From the NCBI GenBank assembly GCA_902797395.1, contig CADBSO010000034.1, positions 1 through 64,000 of the forward strand: a stretch of DNA of 64,000 nt. The letters run 5' to 3'. Positions within the stretch are counted from its first letter, which is position 1; every line of letters begins with the position of its first letter. Under the pieces are notes generated by a model, which made no database searches, had not been told where the DNA came from, and saw only the letters and a program-made list of their open reading frames with translations. Position numbers and translations under genes: made by a program. Shown one piece after another: positions 1-8,027 of the stretch. The DNA is from an uncultured Spirochaetales bacterium. GTDB taxonomy: Bacteria > Spirochaetota > Spirochaetia > Sphaerochaetales > Sphaerochaetaceae.

Positions 1-202
1 ATAGGCGCGAAGCCTTATCCTGCATTAGGCTTTTCGCCCCAAAGCGTGCCTCTCCAGCACCTCTCCGGCTCTGCGGCTCTGTCCTATAAGTCAAACTTTC
101 GGACATAGCCTTGGTTTTTCAGAAGCGCTCTTTTGCGTTTTTTGGCTTTAGGAAGCGTTTTGGAATTTGCCTCGCTGTCCGGATTTTAGGACATATTCCC
201 AC
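1..202. other. Intergenic start of window; possible remnant of the dispersed AGAAGCGC repeat
   Basis: No gene is supported here. Around 115-130 the sequence TTTTTCAGAAGCGCTC resembles the right-hand end of the dispersed intergenic repeat at 7346-7505 and 51468-51645. A left end with the CTCAGAGTCC motif is not visible, so this copy is truncated, diverged or cut by the window edge. Confidence 0.35.
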
Positions 203-231
203 TTTTCAAAAAACGGCAACTATATTATAAT
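203..231 (+). promoter_or_regulatory. Probable sigma-70-type promoter of the rubrerythrin operon
   Basis: TTTTCA at 203-208 and a perfect TATAAT at 226-231 are separated by 17 bases and lie 38 bases before the rubrerythrin start. The -35 is weak. AT-rich sequence around the -10 could host a regulator, but no convincing palindrome is visible. Confidence 0.5.
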
Positions 232-269
232 AAGCGAATATCGTATTAAATCGTATTAAGAGGTGATGT

Positions 270-812
270 ATGGCGACATTGAAGGGCTCCAGAACGGAGA
301 GGAATTTGCAGGCTGCATTTGCCGGTGAGAGTCAGGCTAGGAATAAGTATACATATTATGCTACAAAGGCGAGATCTGAGGGATACGAGCAGATTGCCGC
401 GCTTTTCATGGAGACCGCTGACAACGAGAAGGAGCATGCCAAGATTTGGTTCAAGTATTTGAATGATGGAAAAGTTCCCGATACCATGGCGAATTTGCAG
501 GATGCTGCCGCTGGCGAGAATTTCGAGTGGACGAATATGTATGAGCAGTTCGCCAGGGAGGCCGATGAGGAGGGCTTCACGGAGATCGCAGCCAGATTCA
601 GGATGGTCGGCATGATTGAGAAAAGGCATGAGGAGAGATATCTCAAGCTTTTGAGCAACCTCAGCAAAGGATTCGTTTTTTCAGCGGATGGCGATAGGAT
701 TTGGAAGTGCAGGAACTGCGGTCATGTGGTTATAGGCCAGGGTGCTCCGGAGGTTTGTCCCGTTTGCGCGCACCAGAAGGCTTTCTTTGAGATAAACGCA
801 GAGAATTGGTGA
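270..812 (+). CDS. rbr: Rubrerythrin (first of two)
   Basis: Cytoplasmic non-haem diiron protein that reduces hydrogen peroxide in anaerobes. The 180-residue product has the standard two-domain order. The N-terminal ferritin-like four-helix domain carries Glu20 of the GESQARNKY segment and the E53-K-E-H56 diiron motif, with a second ExxH-type segment (EKRHEE). The C-terminal rubredoxin-like domain has two CxxC pairs (CRNC and CPVC) for one iron. The ATG follows an AAGAGGTG ribosome site. It closely resembles the second rubrerythrin at 55819-56355, so they are paralogues. It heads an operon with SDR, TatD, IspH and RlmE genes joined by short overlaps, so those genes are likely cotranscribed with an oxidative-stress enzyme. 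The family assignment is very secure; the electron donor is not visible here. Confidence 0.95.
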   Translation: MATLKGSRTERNLQAAFAGESQARNKYTYYATKARSEGYEQIAALFMETADNEKEHAKIWFKYLNDGKVPDTMANLQDAAAGENFEWTNMYEQFAREADEEGFTEIAARFRMVGMIEKRHEERYLKLLSNLSKGFVFSADGDRIWKCRNCGHVVIGQGAPEVCPVCAHQKAFFEINAENW

Positions 813-1627
813 TGGCAGGAAATGGAAAGACCGCCGTAGTCACTGGGGCTACGAGCGGCATAGGGCTGGCGGTTGCCAATTTGTTTGCGGCTAAGGGATA
901 TAAGGTTTATGCTCTTTCAAGAAGGGCTGATGCCGGCAGGATAGAGGAGCTTGAGGCTGGCGGCTGCATAGAGAGCAGGAAATGCGATGTTACGGATGAG
1001 GATTCCATAAGGGAGGCTTTTTCCGGAATCGATAGGATAGATGTTCTTATTCATGTTGCCGGATATGGCATTGCCGGAAGCTTGGAGATGGTTTCAAACG
1101 AGCAGGCTCATGCGCAGTTCGAAACGAATTTCTTTGGCGTTCTGAATGTGAATAGGGCTGCGCTTCCGATAATGAGGGCGCAGGGTTTTGGCACGGTGAT
1201 TATCACGGGTTCGGTTACCGGTGTGTATCCGATTCCATTTCAAGGCCATTATTCGGCTTCCAAGTTTGCGCTTGAAGGATATGCCGGAGCGCTCAGAATG
1301 GAATTGAAGAGGTTTGGCATCAAGGTCTCCATAGTGGAACCCGGGGATGTCAAGACGGGTTTTACTGCCGCGCGCATTCCTTGTGAGAGTGAGGATTCGC
1401 CGTATTATGACATATGCTGCAAATCCGTAGCGAAAATGGCAAAGGATGAGCAAAGCGGGTTATCTGCGGCAAGCGTGGCCAAACTTTATTACAAGATAGC
1501 CGGAAAGAGGAATCCGGCGCCTGCGTATGTCACCGCTTTTTCGTATAAGTTTCTAGTATTTCTCAAGCGCATATTCTCCGCCAGGTTCATGTATAAGGTT
1601 CTTGGCTCGATGTATTTGCCGAAATGA
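812..1627 (+). CDS. Short-chain dehydrogenase/reductase
   Basis: NAD(P)-dependent oxidoreductase of the classical SDR family, 271 residues. The Rossmann nucleotide motif TGATSGIG is at residues 11-18, the catalytic serine is about Ser134, and the YxxxK pair is Tyr147/Lys151 in YSASK. The usual NAG motif reads VAG at 82-84. Residues after 230 form a short hydrophobic and basic tail that may associate with the membrane. I chose the ATG at 812, which overlaps the rubrerythrin stop as TGATG; a TTG six bases earlier is possible but unnecessary. The downstream TatD-like gene overlaps by ATGA, indicating translational coupling. The substrate cannot be read from sequence; relatives act on steroids, 3-ketoacyl lipids or sugars. 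Confidence 0.88.
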   Translation: MAGNGKTAVVTGATSGIGLAVANLFAAKGYKVYALSRRADAGRIEELEAGGCIESRKCDVTDEDSIREAFSGIDRIDVLIHVAGYGIAGSLEMVSNEQAHAQFETNFFGVLNVNRAALPIMRAQGFGTVIITGSVTGVYPIPFQGHYSASKFALEGYAGALRMELKRFGIKVSIVEPGDVKTGFTAARIPCESEDSPYYDICCKSVAKMAKDEQSGLSAASVAKLYYKIAGKRNPAPAYVTAFSYKFLVFLKRIFSARFMYKVLGSMYLPK

Positions 1628-2421
1628 TTGGTTTTTCAGATGCTCATTTCCACTCCATATCCAAGCAGTATGAAGGATATGGAGTGGACTTTGACAGCAT
1701 ATATGCGGCATTGTTTGCAGGAATAGATTGTTCTGCTTCGCTTGGTGATGCGGAAGTCATTTTGGGCAGGATCGCACGGCATCCTAATATTCGCACTACC
1801 GTAGGGGCGGGTCCTTGGCAGTCTTCGGAAGCGGCTTCCGGTTCCTTTTTGGATGAATTGGAGAAGGAATTCGCTCGGTTTGAGGAAAATGATCAGGTTG
1901 TCGCTGTCGGCGAGGTGGGTCTGGATTACCATTATGGCTATGACAAGGCCTTGCAGAAGAAGCTGTTCGAACGCCAGATAGGATTGTCGATTCAATACGG
2001 CCTTCCTTTGATTCTTCATATTCGTGACAGCTTCAAGGATGTGTTTGACATGCTTGTCGGTTTCAAATTGGATAAGCAGGGGATTGTCCATTGTTTCAGC
2101 GGAAGCACGGATGAGGCTAGAATAGCGCTCGATATGGGATTCTATCTTTCTTTCGGCGGTTCTGCGACATACAAAAGGAATGAGCATATCAGGCGGGCAT
2201 TGTCATATTGTCCGTCTGACAGGCTGCTTCTGGAAACCGATAGCCCGTATCTCTCTCCCGAAGGCAAGAGAGGCACGGTTAATACGCCCATGAATATATA
2301 TGATATCGGCAATATCCTGTCGGAATTCAGGCCAAACGGCAAGGACGGTGGCATTTTTATGGATTCCAATCGCAATATTTCGGATTTTTTCAGCCAAAAG
2401 CCTCATAATCAGCGCGCATGA
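1624..2421 (+). CDS. TatD-family metal-dependent hydrolase
   Basis: 265-residue TIM-barrel hydrolase of the TatD family, whose members are metal-dependent deoxyribonucleases or phosphoesterases. The N-terminal metal-binding HxH is at residues 8-10 (DAHFH). Further family motifs follow in order: VGEVGLDYH with the bridging Glu, LILHIRD, GIVHCFSGS and LLLETDSPYLSP. Length is normal for the family. The ATG overlaps the SDR stop (ATGA), and its own stop overlaps the ispH start in the same way, so it sits mid-operon. Start and family are secure; the physiological substrate in this organism is not evident. Confidence 0.88.
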   Translation: MIGFSDAHFHSISKQYEGYGVDFDSIYAALFAGIDCSASLGDAEVILGRIARHPNIRTTVGAGPWQSSEAASGSFLDELEKEFARFEENDQVVAVGEVGLDYHYGYDKALQKKLFERQIGLSIQYGLPLILHIRDSFKDVFDMLVGFKLDKQGIVHCFSGSTDEARIALDMGFYLSFGGSATYKRNEHIRRALSYCPSDRLLLETDSPYLSPEGKRGTVNTPMNIYDIGNILSEFRPNGKDGGIFMDSNRNISDFFSQKPHNQRA

Positions 2422-3308
2422 TTGTAATCAGATCTGAATTTGATGGCTTCTGCGCCGGCATAAGAAGGGCCGTATCAATATGCGCAGGATTGCGGAACGA
2501 ATCGGACGGCTGCCGGAGAATCCGCTTATCGCATTTGATATGTCACAATCGAGAGGTGAATGAAAGGCTTGGCATCAAAGTTGTTGCGGATGCTGATTTT
2601 GTCGGAAATGGCATGGAAACGGGATTGACGGTGGTGATAGGCGCGCATGGCGTTGGCAAGGGCTTTTCCGAAAAATGCGCGGGTATCCGCAATTTGAAGA
2701 TGGTGTCCGCTGTCTGTCCTGTGGTGGATAGGAATTTGAATGAGATAAAGCGTTTGGCGGCTTTGGACAAGCTGGATCGTTTGCTTGTTTATCTGGGGAA
2801 AAACGGACATGCCGAGGCGGATGCCGCTAGGGAATGGATGCCGGACGGATCGTTTTTCATCGCATGCGCTGAGGATGCGAAGCGCTTGGCGGATTCTGGA
2901 GAACTGAATGGCGCAAAAGTCGAATTAATGGTCCAGACTTCGTTTTCCGATGCGGTTTTTGATGCTGTGTGTGCGGTTTTCCGTAGGGCTGGTGTGGCAT
3001 TCGAGGTGTTTGACTCCATATGTTCTGATTGCATGAACAGAAGAAAGGATGCTGTTAGGATTGCCGAAGAGTGCGATGCTGTTGTGATTGTCGGCGATGG
3101 CATCAGCAGCAATGCGGTAGAGCTTGCTGAAATTGTGAGGAGACATGGCAAGTCCGCTTTTGTCGCGATGAATGCAAGCGAAATGGATGTGATATTGGAT
3201 TCCGGCGTTGTGAATGGGCGCGCGAGAGTGGGATTGATTTCGTCGGCATCGTCTTCGAAGGAGATATTCGAGGAGGTGCTGGCTCGTTTGGAGGCTTGGT
3301 ATGGCTAA
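2418..3308 (+). CDS. ispH: 4-hydroxy-3-methylbut-2-enyl diphosphate reductase (IspH/LytB), divergent
   Basis: Last enzyme of the methylerythritol-phosphate isoprenoid pathway, a [4Fe-4S] reductase giving IPP and DMAPP. The 296 residues keep the three cluster cysteines (Cys12 in FCAGIRRAV, Cys100 in VCPVV, Cys202 in SICSDC). They also keep the substrate-site residues: His43 (CHN), His77 (AHG), His131 and Glu133 (GHAE), Thr174 (QTS) and Ser231-Asn232 (SSN). Surrounding sequence departs from the usual family text; for example the terminal AGAS motif reads SSAS and several extra cysteines are present. It is translationally coupled to the TatD-like gene upstream and overlaps rlmE downstream by eight bases. 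Alternative names are unlikely given the full residue set. Confidence 0.86.
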   Translation: MIVIRSEFDGFCAGIRRAVSICAGLRNESDGCRRIRLSHLICHNREVNERLGIKVVADADFVGNGMETGLTVVIGAHGVGKGFSEKCAGIRNLKMVSAVCPVVDRNLNEIKRLAALDKLDRLLVYLGKNGHAEADAAREWMPDGSFFIACAEDAKRLADSGELNGAKVELMVQTSFSDAVFDAVCAVFRRAGVAFEVFDSICSDCMNRRKDAVRIAEECDAVVIVGDGISSNAVELAEIVRRHGKSAFVAMNASEMDVILDSGVVNGRARVGLISSASSSKEIFEEVLARLEAWYG

Positions 3309-3918
3309 ATCCAAGAAAGGTGAAAGCGATTGGTGGTCTCAAGAGGCGAAAAGGCTCGGCTATCCGGCTAGAAGCGTTTTCAAGCTCAAGGAGATAAATG
3401 ACAGGTTTCATGTTTTCGGCAAGCCGGATAAGGTGCTGGACGTGGGCGCTGCTCCCGGCAGTTGGACGCAATTCGTATCGCAGGAGATATTGAAAGGCAG
3501 GGGGCTTGTAGTTGCATGCGATTTGAATCCCCTGTCGATACCGGTTGAAGGCACTAACATAACCGAGGTTGTTGGAGATGCCTTTAGCGAGGAGAATCAG
3601 GCGAGAATAGCGTCGTTTGCTCCGTACTGCGTTGTCATATCGGATGCGGCGCCTCATACTACGGGAAACAGGAGTGTGGATTGTCAGAGAAGTCTCGAAA
3701 TCGCGCAGTGCGTTGCGGAGTTGTCAAAGTCCATGCTTAAGAAGGGTGGAAATCTGGTGTTCAAGATATACCAGGGCGGTGAAACCGCTGAACTTGTCAG
3801 ATCGCTTAAAAAGGATTTCAAAAAGGTTTCCGTATTCAAGCCCGAATGTTGCCGCAACTCATCATTCGAATGTTTTGTGGTGGCTCAGGATAAGCTGGCT
3901 GGCGTTGCTGAGGCTTGA
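3301..3918 (+). CDS. rlmE: 23S rRNA 2'-O-ribose methyltransferase RlmE (FtsJ/RrmJ)
   Basis: SAM-dependent methyltransferase that modifies the A-loop uridine of 23S rRNA (U2552 in E. coli) late in 50S assembly. The 205-residue product has the expected length. The SAM-binding LDVGAAPGSW motif is near residues 50-60. The K-D-K-E catalytic set is visible as Lys28 (SVFKL), Asp in VISDAAPH, Lys in VFKIYQG and Glu in SSFECFVV. The ATG lies inside the end of ispH. It is the last gene of the five-gene overlapping operon; no clear rho-independent terminator was seen after it. Confidence 0.93.
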   Translation: MAKSKKGESDWWSQEAKRLGYPARSVFKLKEINDRFHVFGKPDKVLDVGAAPGSWTQFVSQEILKGRGLVVACDLNPLSIPVEGTNITEVVGDAFSEENQARIASFAPYCVVISDAAPHTTGNRSVDCQRSLEIAQCVAELSKSMLKKGGNLVFKIYQGGETAELVRSLKKDFKKVSVFKPECCRNSSFECFVVAQDKLAGVAEA

Positions 3919-4260
3919 AGCATCTGAAAAGCGCTGTTTCGGGCTGTTTGTTGGTTGGCATGCCTTTCGCAGAGCGTGTTTCGTTAGCCTTTGAAATGTC
4001 GTGAAAGCCGTTCTTCTGCGGATTTGGCATATGCTGGCGTGTGCTATCCAAGGGGGTGGATAATGTCAAGTTATGTGAGTAAAAAATACCTATTGACAAC
4101 TTTCGTATTTATTTATAATCTTTAGGGGTTTGATAGCTCGGATATGGTTTGCCGTATCCGGTCCGAAGAGTGCGCATTGCACGAAAATAAAGAAAAATTC
4201 ATATTTTAATATATAATTTATTATATATTATTTTTTTTGTTACATTTTGTGGAGGGCATG
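3919..4260 (+). promoter_or_regulatory. nrdD upstream region: promoter, structured leader and AT-only hairpin
   Basis: This 340-base gap holds no gene. A candidate promoter is TTGACA at 4093-4098 with TATAAT at 4114-4119; the 15-base spacer is short. The leader then contains small hairpins (GGATA/TATCC around 4140-4160 and GTGC/GCAC near 4170-4182). A perfect 10-base AT inverted repeat has arms TAATATATAA at 4207-4216 and TTATATATTA at 4221-4230, followed by eight T residues. That last element could be an operator or an attenuator-like signal for the anaerobic reductase genes. No known NrdR box was recognised. Confidence 0.5.
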
Positions 4261-6573
4261 ATGTATAAAGTTATTAAGAGGTCTGGTATTGTCGTTGATT
4301 TCGATATCAAGAAGATCGAGAACGCTATTGTTGCGGCTTTCGTCGGAACGGGTAAGAACTACAACGATGATATCATACAGATGATGGCATTGAGAACGAC
4401 TGCGAAGTTCCAGAGTCTTATTAAGGACGACAAGATTGATGTCGAAGACATACAGGATTGCGTGGAGAAGACTTTGGCTCAGAGCGGTTATGATGATGTT
4501 GCCAAAAACTACATATTGTACAGGATACAGCATGCCAAAATGAGAGATACCGCTAAAACGCTTGTGGATTATAAGAAGCTCATAGACAACTATCTTAAGG
4601 CCGATGATTGGAGGGTGAAGGAGAACAGCACTGTCAACTACTCCATAGGCGGGCTCATCCTTTCCAATAGCGGCGCCGTGACAGCGAACTACTGGCTTTC
4701 GGAAATTTACGATAAGGAGATTGCGGATGCTCATAGAAATGCGGATTTTCATCTTCACGACCTTTCCATGCTCAGCGGGTATTGCGCCGGCTGGAGTCTC
4801 AAGCAGCTCATAAAGGAAGGCTTGGGTGGTGTTCAGGGCAAGATTTCGTCCGCTCCGGCTAAGCACCTTTCGACTTTGTGCAATCAAATGGTGAATTTCA
4901 TAGGAATCATGCAGAACGAGTGGGCTGGAGCTCAGGCGTTTTCCTCTGTCGATACTTATCTTTCGGCATTTGTCAAGGCGGATAAGCTTACCTATGGTCA
5001 GGTCAAGCAATGCTTGGAGTCGTTTATCTTCGGAGTGAATACTCCATCCAGATGGGGAACTCAGGCCCCGTTCTCGAATATCACGCTCGATTGGACTGTT
5101 CCGGATGATCTGAAGAATGTCAAAGCGATTGTCGGAGGAAGGGATCAGGATTTCACTTATGGTGATTGCAAGGCCGAGATGGATATGGTGAACAAGGCGT
5201 TCCTTGAGATAATGATCGAAGGCGATGCGCAAGGCAGGGGCTTTCAGTATCCGATACCGACATATTCGCTTACGAGCGATTTCGATTGGTCGGATACGGA
5301 AAACAACAGGCTTCTTTTCGAGATGACCAGAAAATACGGTACGCCGTATTTTTCGAATTACATAGGAAACACTGAAATGCAGCCTTCCGATGTGAGGTCG
5401 ATGTGCTGCAGGCTCAGATTGGATTTGAGGGAGCTTCGCAAGAAGAGCGGAGGCTTTTTCGGAAGCGGAGAGTCCACTGGTTCTGTTGGCGTGGTGACGC
5501 TTAACATGCCTCGTTTGGCGTATTTGTCTAAGAGCGAGCCTGATTTCTACAAGAGGCTTGATAAGCTTATGGATATTGCTGCAAGGAGCCTTAGCGTTAA
5601 GAGAAAGGTTGTCACGCAATATTTGGATAACGGGCTTTATCCGTATACGAAGAGGTATCTCGGATCGTTCGACAATCATTTCTCAACAATAGGTCTTGTG
5701 GGCATGAATGAGGCTTGCAGAAATGCGAATTGGATTGGAAAGGACCTTACTGATCCGGTAGCGCAGCGCTTCGCATCCGATGTTCTTGATCATATGAGGG
5801 AGAAGCTTTCGGATTATCAGGAGATTTATGGTGACTTGTATAACCTCGAGGCTACTCCTGCGGAGAGCACCGCATATAGATTGGCGAAACACGACAAGGA
5901 GAAGTATCCTGACATCATAACAGCAGGAACGGAAACGAGCCCTTATTATACGAATTCGTCGAATCTGCCGGTAGGGTTTACGGATGATATTTTCGAGGCT
6001 ATGGATATTCAGGATCCTTTGCAGCTCAAATACACTTCCGGAACTGTTTTCCATATTTTCCTTGGCGAGAAGCTTTCGGATTGGAAAACAACGCAGAAGC
6101 TTGTGAAGAAGGTTGCTGAGAATCATCAGCTTCCGTATTTTACGCTTTCTCCGACTTATTCGGTATGCAGGGATCACGGCTACATATCAGGAGAGCAGTA
6201 TGTATGCCCGCATTGCGGCAAGTCCACCGAAGTGTATTCCAGGATAACGGGATATTACAGACCTGTTCAGAATTGGAATAAGGGCAAGGTTCAGGAATTT
6301 GCGGAGAGGAAGGAATATGTTGCGGATCATTCGCGCCTCATGCCTGTGCTTTTCACTACCAAGACTTGTCCGAATTGCCCTGAGGCGAAGAAGATGCTTG
6401 ATGCTTCGGGTGTGAAGTACAAGGTTGTGGACGCTTATGACAGCAAGGACATAGCGGATGTTTATCATATAACCAGCGTGCCTTCGTTTATCCCCAACCC
6501 GGATGATAGGGGTGTTGTCTTGTCTGGCGTGGCAAAAATTACCGATTGGGTGAACGAGCATAAGTTCGCATGA
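4261..6573 (+). CDS. nrdD: Anaerobic (class III) ribonucleoside-triphosphate reductase fused to a redoxin domain
   Basis: Glycyl-radical enzyme making deoxyribonucleotides without oxygen. The 770-residue product has an N-terminal ATP-cone (about residues 1-90) and the central reductase barrel, including an MCCRLRLDLRELRKKSGG segment. A zinc-binding tail (CRDHGYISGEQYVCPHC) is followed by the glycyl-radical loop SRITGYYRP. The last about 75 residues form a thioredoxin/glutaredoxin-like domain with TKTCPNCPEAKK as active site and a VTS-type cis-proline region (ITSVPSF). This fused reductant suggests the redoxin-dependent NrdD2-type chemistry rather than the formate-dependent E. coli type; that is an inference. 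I chose the ATG at 4261, giving five bases after GGAGGG; the ATG at 4258 is the alternative. It overlaps nrdG. Confidence 0.95.
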   Translation: MYKVIKRSGIVVDFDIKKIENAIVAAFVGTGKNYNDDIIQMMALRTTAKFQSLIKDDKIDVEDIQDCVEKTLAQSGYDDVAKNYILYRIQHAKMRDTAKTLVDYKKLIDNYLKADDWRVKENSTVNYSIGGLILSNSGAVTANYWLSEIYDKEIADAHRNADFHLHDLSMLSGYCAGWSLKQLIKEGLGGVQGKISSAPAKHLSTLCNQMVNFIGIMQNEWAGAQAFSSVDTYLSAFVKADKLTYGQVKQCLESFIFGVNTPSRWGTQAPFSNITLDWTVPDDLKNVKAIVGGRDQDFTYGDCKAEMDMVNKAFLEIMIEGDAQGRGFQYPIPTYSLTSDFDWSDTENNRLLFEMTRKYGTPYFSNYIGNTEMQPSDVRSMCCRLRLDLRELRKKSGGFFGSGESTGSVGVVTLNMPRLAYLSKSEPDFYKRLDKLMDIAARSLSVKRKVVTQYLDNGLYPYTKRYLGSFDNHFSTIGLVGMNEACRNANWIGKDLTDPVAQRFASDVLDHMREKLSDYQEIYGDLYNLEATPAESTAYRLAKHDKEKYPDIITAGTETSPYYTNSSNLPVGFTDDIFEAMDIQDPLQLKYTSGTVFHIFLGEKLSDWKTTQKLVKKVAENHQLPYFTLSPTYSVCRDHGYISGEQYVCPHCGKSTEVYSRITGYYRPVQNWNKGKVQEFAERKEYVADHSRLMPVLFTTKTCPNCPEAKKMLDASGVKYKVVDAYDSKDIADVYHITSVPSFIPNPDDRGVVLSGVAKITDWVNEHKFA

Positions 6574-7313
6574 TGGTTTTTTCGGGTTTGCAGAAAAGCG
6601 ATCTTGTGAATTATCCTTCGCTTATCGCTTGCACCCTATGGCTTAAGGGCTGCAATTTGGCATGCCCTTATTGCCACAATCCTTTGCTGACTGGAAAAAA
6701 GATTGATGATGGCGAAACGGGTGTCAGCGAGGATGAGTTCTTTAGTTTCGCGGAAAAGAGAAAAGCCTTTTTGGAAGGCGTGGTCATATCCGGAGGAGAA
6801 GCGACTCTTTATGAGGAGCTTCCCTCTTTTCTTCATAGGGTGCGCGAGCGCACGGATCTCAAAATAAAGCTTGATACGAATCTCACGAATCCTGATATGC
6901 TTTCCATGCTGATCGGAAGCGGTCTTTTGGATTGTGTTGCCGGAGATGTGAAGGCTCCGCTCGATGATTATTCCACATTTCTTTCGAACGATCGCAGCTC
7001 GGATGGTTTTGCTGGTGAGATTTCCGGCAGAATAAGAAAAAGCCTTTCCCTTATCAATTCATCGTCTGTTTCGTTCGAGTTGCGAACCACATGCGTTAAG
7101 GATATCTTGGATGAGAATGATTTCTTGCGTATGAGGGATGATATTGTCTCTGCTTTTTCGGATCGCGTGCCTGAATGGCATTTGCAGCTGTTCAGGAATG
7201 ATGTGACATTATTTCCTGACTACAAGAATGCAATCGGCTATAGTCTTGACGAGCTTGAAAGGCTGGCACGGATGTTGGCTGACGATAGGATTCGTGTCAT
7301 GTCGAGAGGGTAG
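6570..7313 (+). CDS. nrdG: Anaerobic ribonucleotide reductase activating enzyme (radical SAM)
   Basis: Radical-SAM activase that installs the glycyl radical on NrdD. The CxxxCxxC cluster motif is at Cys28, Cys32 and Cys35 (GCNLACPYC). A GGE-type SAM motif follows (VISGGEATL), and a KLDTNLTNP segment matches the family barrel. At 247 residues it is longer than E. coli NrdG and resembles the longer activases paired with NrdD2-type enzymes. It overlaps the nrdD stop (ATGATG), so the first or second ATG may be used. The dispersed repeat at 7346 begins about 30 bases after its stop. Confidence 0.92.
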   Translation: MMVFSGLQKSDLVNYPSLIACTLWLKGCNLACPYCHNPLLTGKKIDDGETGVSEDEFFSFAEKRKAFLEGVVISGGEATLYEELPSFLHRVRERTDLKIKLDTNLTNPDMLSMLIGSGLLDCVAGDVKAPLDDYSTFLSNDRSSDGFAGEISGRIRKSLSLINSSSVSFELRTTCVKDILDENDFLRMRDDIVSAFSDRVPEWHLQLFRNDVTLFPDYKNAIGYSLDELERLARMLADDRIRVMSRG

Positions 7314-7345
7314 TGATCTTCTTTGGACTGGAATCCTTTTGTTGA

Positions 7346-7505
7346 GGGCGCTTCTAAAAACCTCAGAGTCCGAACCTGTCAGACATCTTTCCTGCCATAA
7401 AATTAGCAAAAAACCTCGAGAACGGTCAGTATTTCTATGTTTTTTGACGTTTTTCCGCCTCTGAAATCCACAGGCATTTTTCAAGCAGCAGGTCTTCAGA
7501 AGCGC
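7346..7505 (+). repeat. Dispersed intergenic repeat, full-length-looking copy
   Basis: Starts GGGCGCTTCT and ends AGAAGCGC, giving 8-base terminal inverted repeats (7348-7355 and 7498-7505) on a roughly 160-base unit with no coding capacity. Its first 33 bases match 53461-53493 at all but one position. Its right end (…CAGGTCTTCAGAAGCGC) matches the end of 51468-51645. Could be a MITE-like element or a structured 3' UTR element. Confidence 0.7.
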
Positions 7506-7532
7506 AACTTTGTAGTGCCTCTTGAAACCTTC

Positions 7533-7587
7533 TTTGATTAAATCTGTTTTTTTATTATAATTTATCTGAATTTGAGAATGATTCGCA
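7533..7587 (+). promoter_or_regulatory. Promoter and probable Fur-family operator of the zur-znu operon
   Basis: TTTGAT at 7533-7538 and TATAAT at 7556-7561 are 17 bases apart. Just downstream, TGAGAAT-G-ATTCGCA at 7573-7587 forms a 7-1-7 dyad (6 of 7 arm positions pair) like boxes bound by Fur-family proteins. Placement between the -10 and the regulator gene suggests autoregulation by the encoded Zur/Fur protein. The regulator's identity and the binding are inferred. Confidence 0.6.
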
Positions 7588-7613
7588 AATTATTGATATT
7601 GTGAGGTGTTTTC

Positions 7614-8027
7614 TTGGCTGAGTATGCAACAGCGCAGAGGGCGAAATTGCTCGATTATTTTCTTTCCCATGCGGATGAGGTCTTGACGGTCGGACAGGTC
7701 GCGAGAGATCTTTCGGCGGATGGTGTGAGTGTCAGCGCCGTGTATCGCAATATATCCGAGATGGAGAAGAAAGGCTTGTTGAAGCGCTTGGCGGGGGAAG
7801 GCTCTCATGAAACGCATTATCAGTTCACGGGTAGCGATGAGTGCAGGAGTCATTTGCATTTTTCCTGTAAGGAATGCGGCAGAATCTGCCATGTTGATGA
7901 TTCCGTGACTAAAATGCTGGTTGACAGCATGGCGGCTAATGGGAATTTTCTGATGGATGTGTCCAAGACGGTGCTTTATGGAGTATGCGCGAATTGTTCG
8001 AAAACCAACGGACGGGAGAAAAAATGA
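7614..8027 (+). CDS. zur: Fur-family metal-responsive repressor, probably Zur
   Basis: 137-residue DNA-binding regulator with an N-terminal winged helix (roughly residues 8-70, including SVSAVYRNISEMEKKGLL) and a C-terminal metal-binding dimerisation domain. The latter has SHLHFSCKECGRICHVD and a distal CANC pair, giving the two CxxC structural-zinc sites. No ATG is available at the N-terminus; a TTG at 7614 sits five bases after GAGGTG and gives a normal family start. It overlaps znuA by ATGA and heads the zinc ABC transporter genes, which is why I prefer Zur over Fur or PerR. Very likely represses the operon when zinc is replete. Confidence 0.85.
   Translation: MAEYATAQRAKLLDYFLSHADEVLTVGQVARDLSADGVSVSAVYRNISEMEKKGLLKRLAGEGSHETHYQFTGSDECRSHLHFSCKECGRICHVDDSVTKMLVDSMAANGNFLMDVSKTVLYGVCANCSKTNGREKK

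Noticed and set aside
4240-5679. Long open frame antisense to nrdD
   Set aside because: Entirely inside a secure nrdD gene, no ribosome site or recognisable family; a codon-bias shadow.
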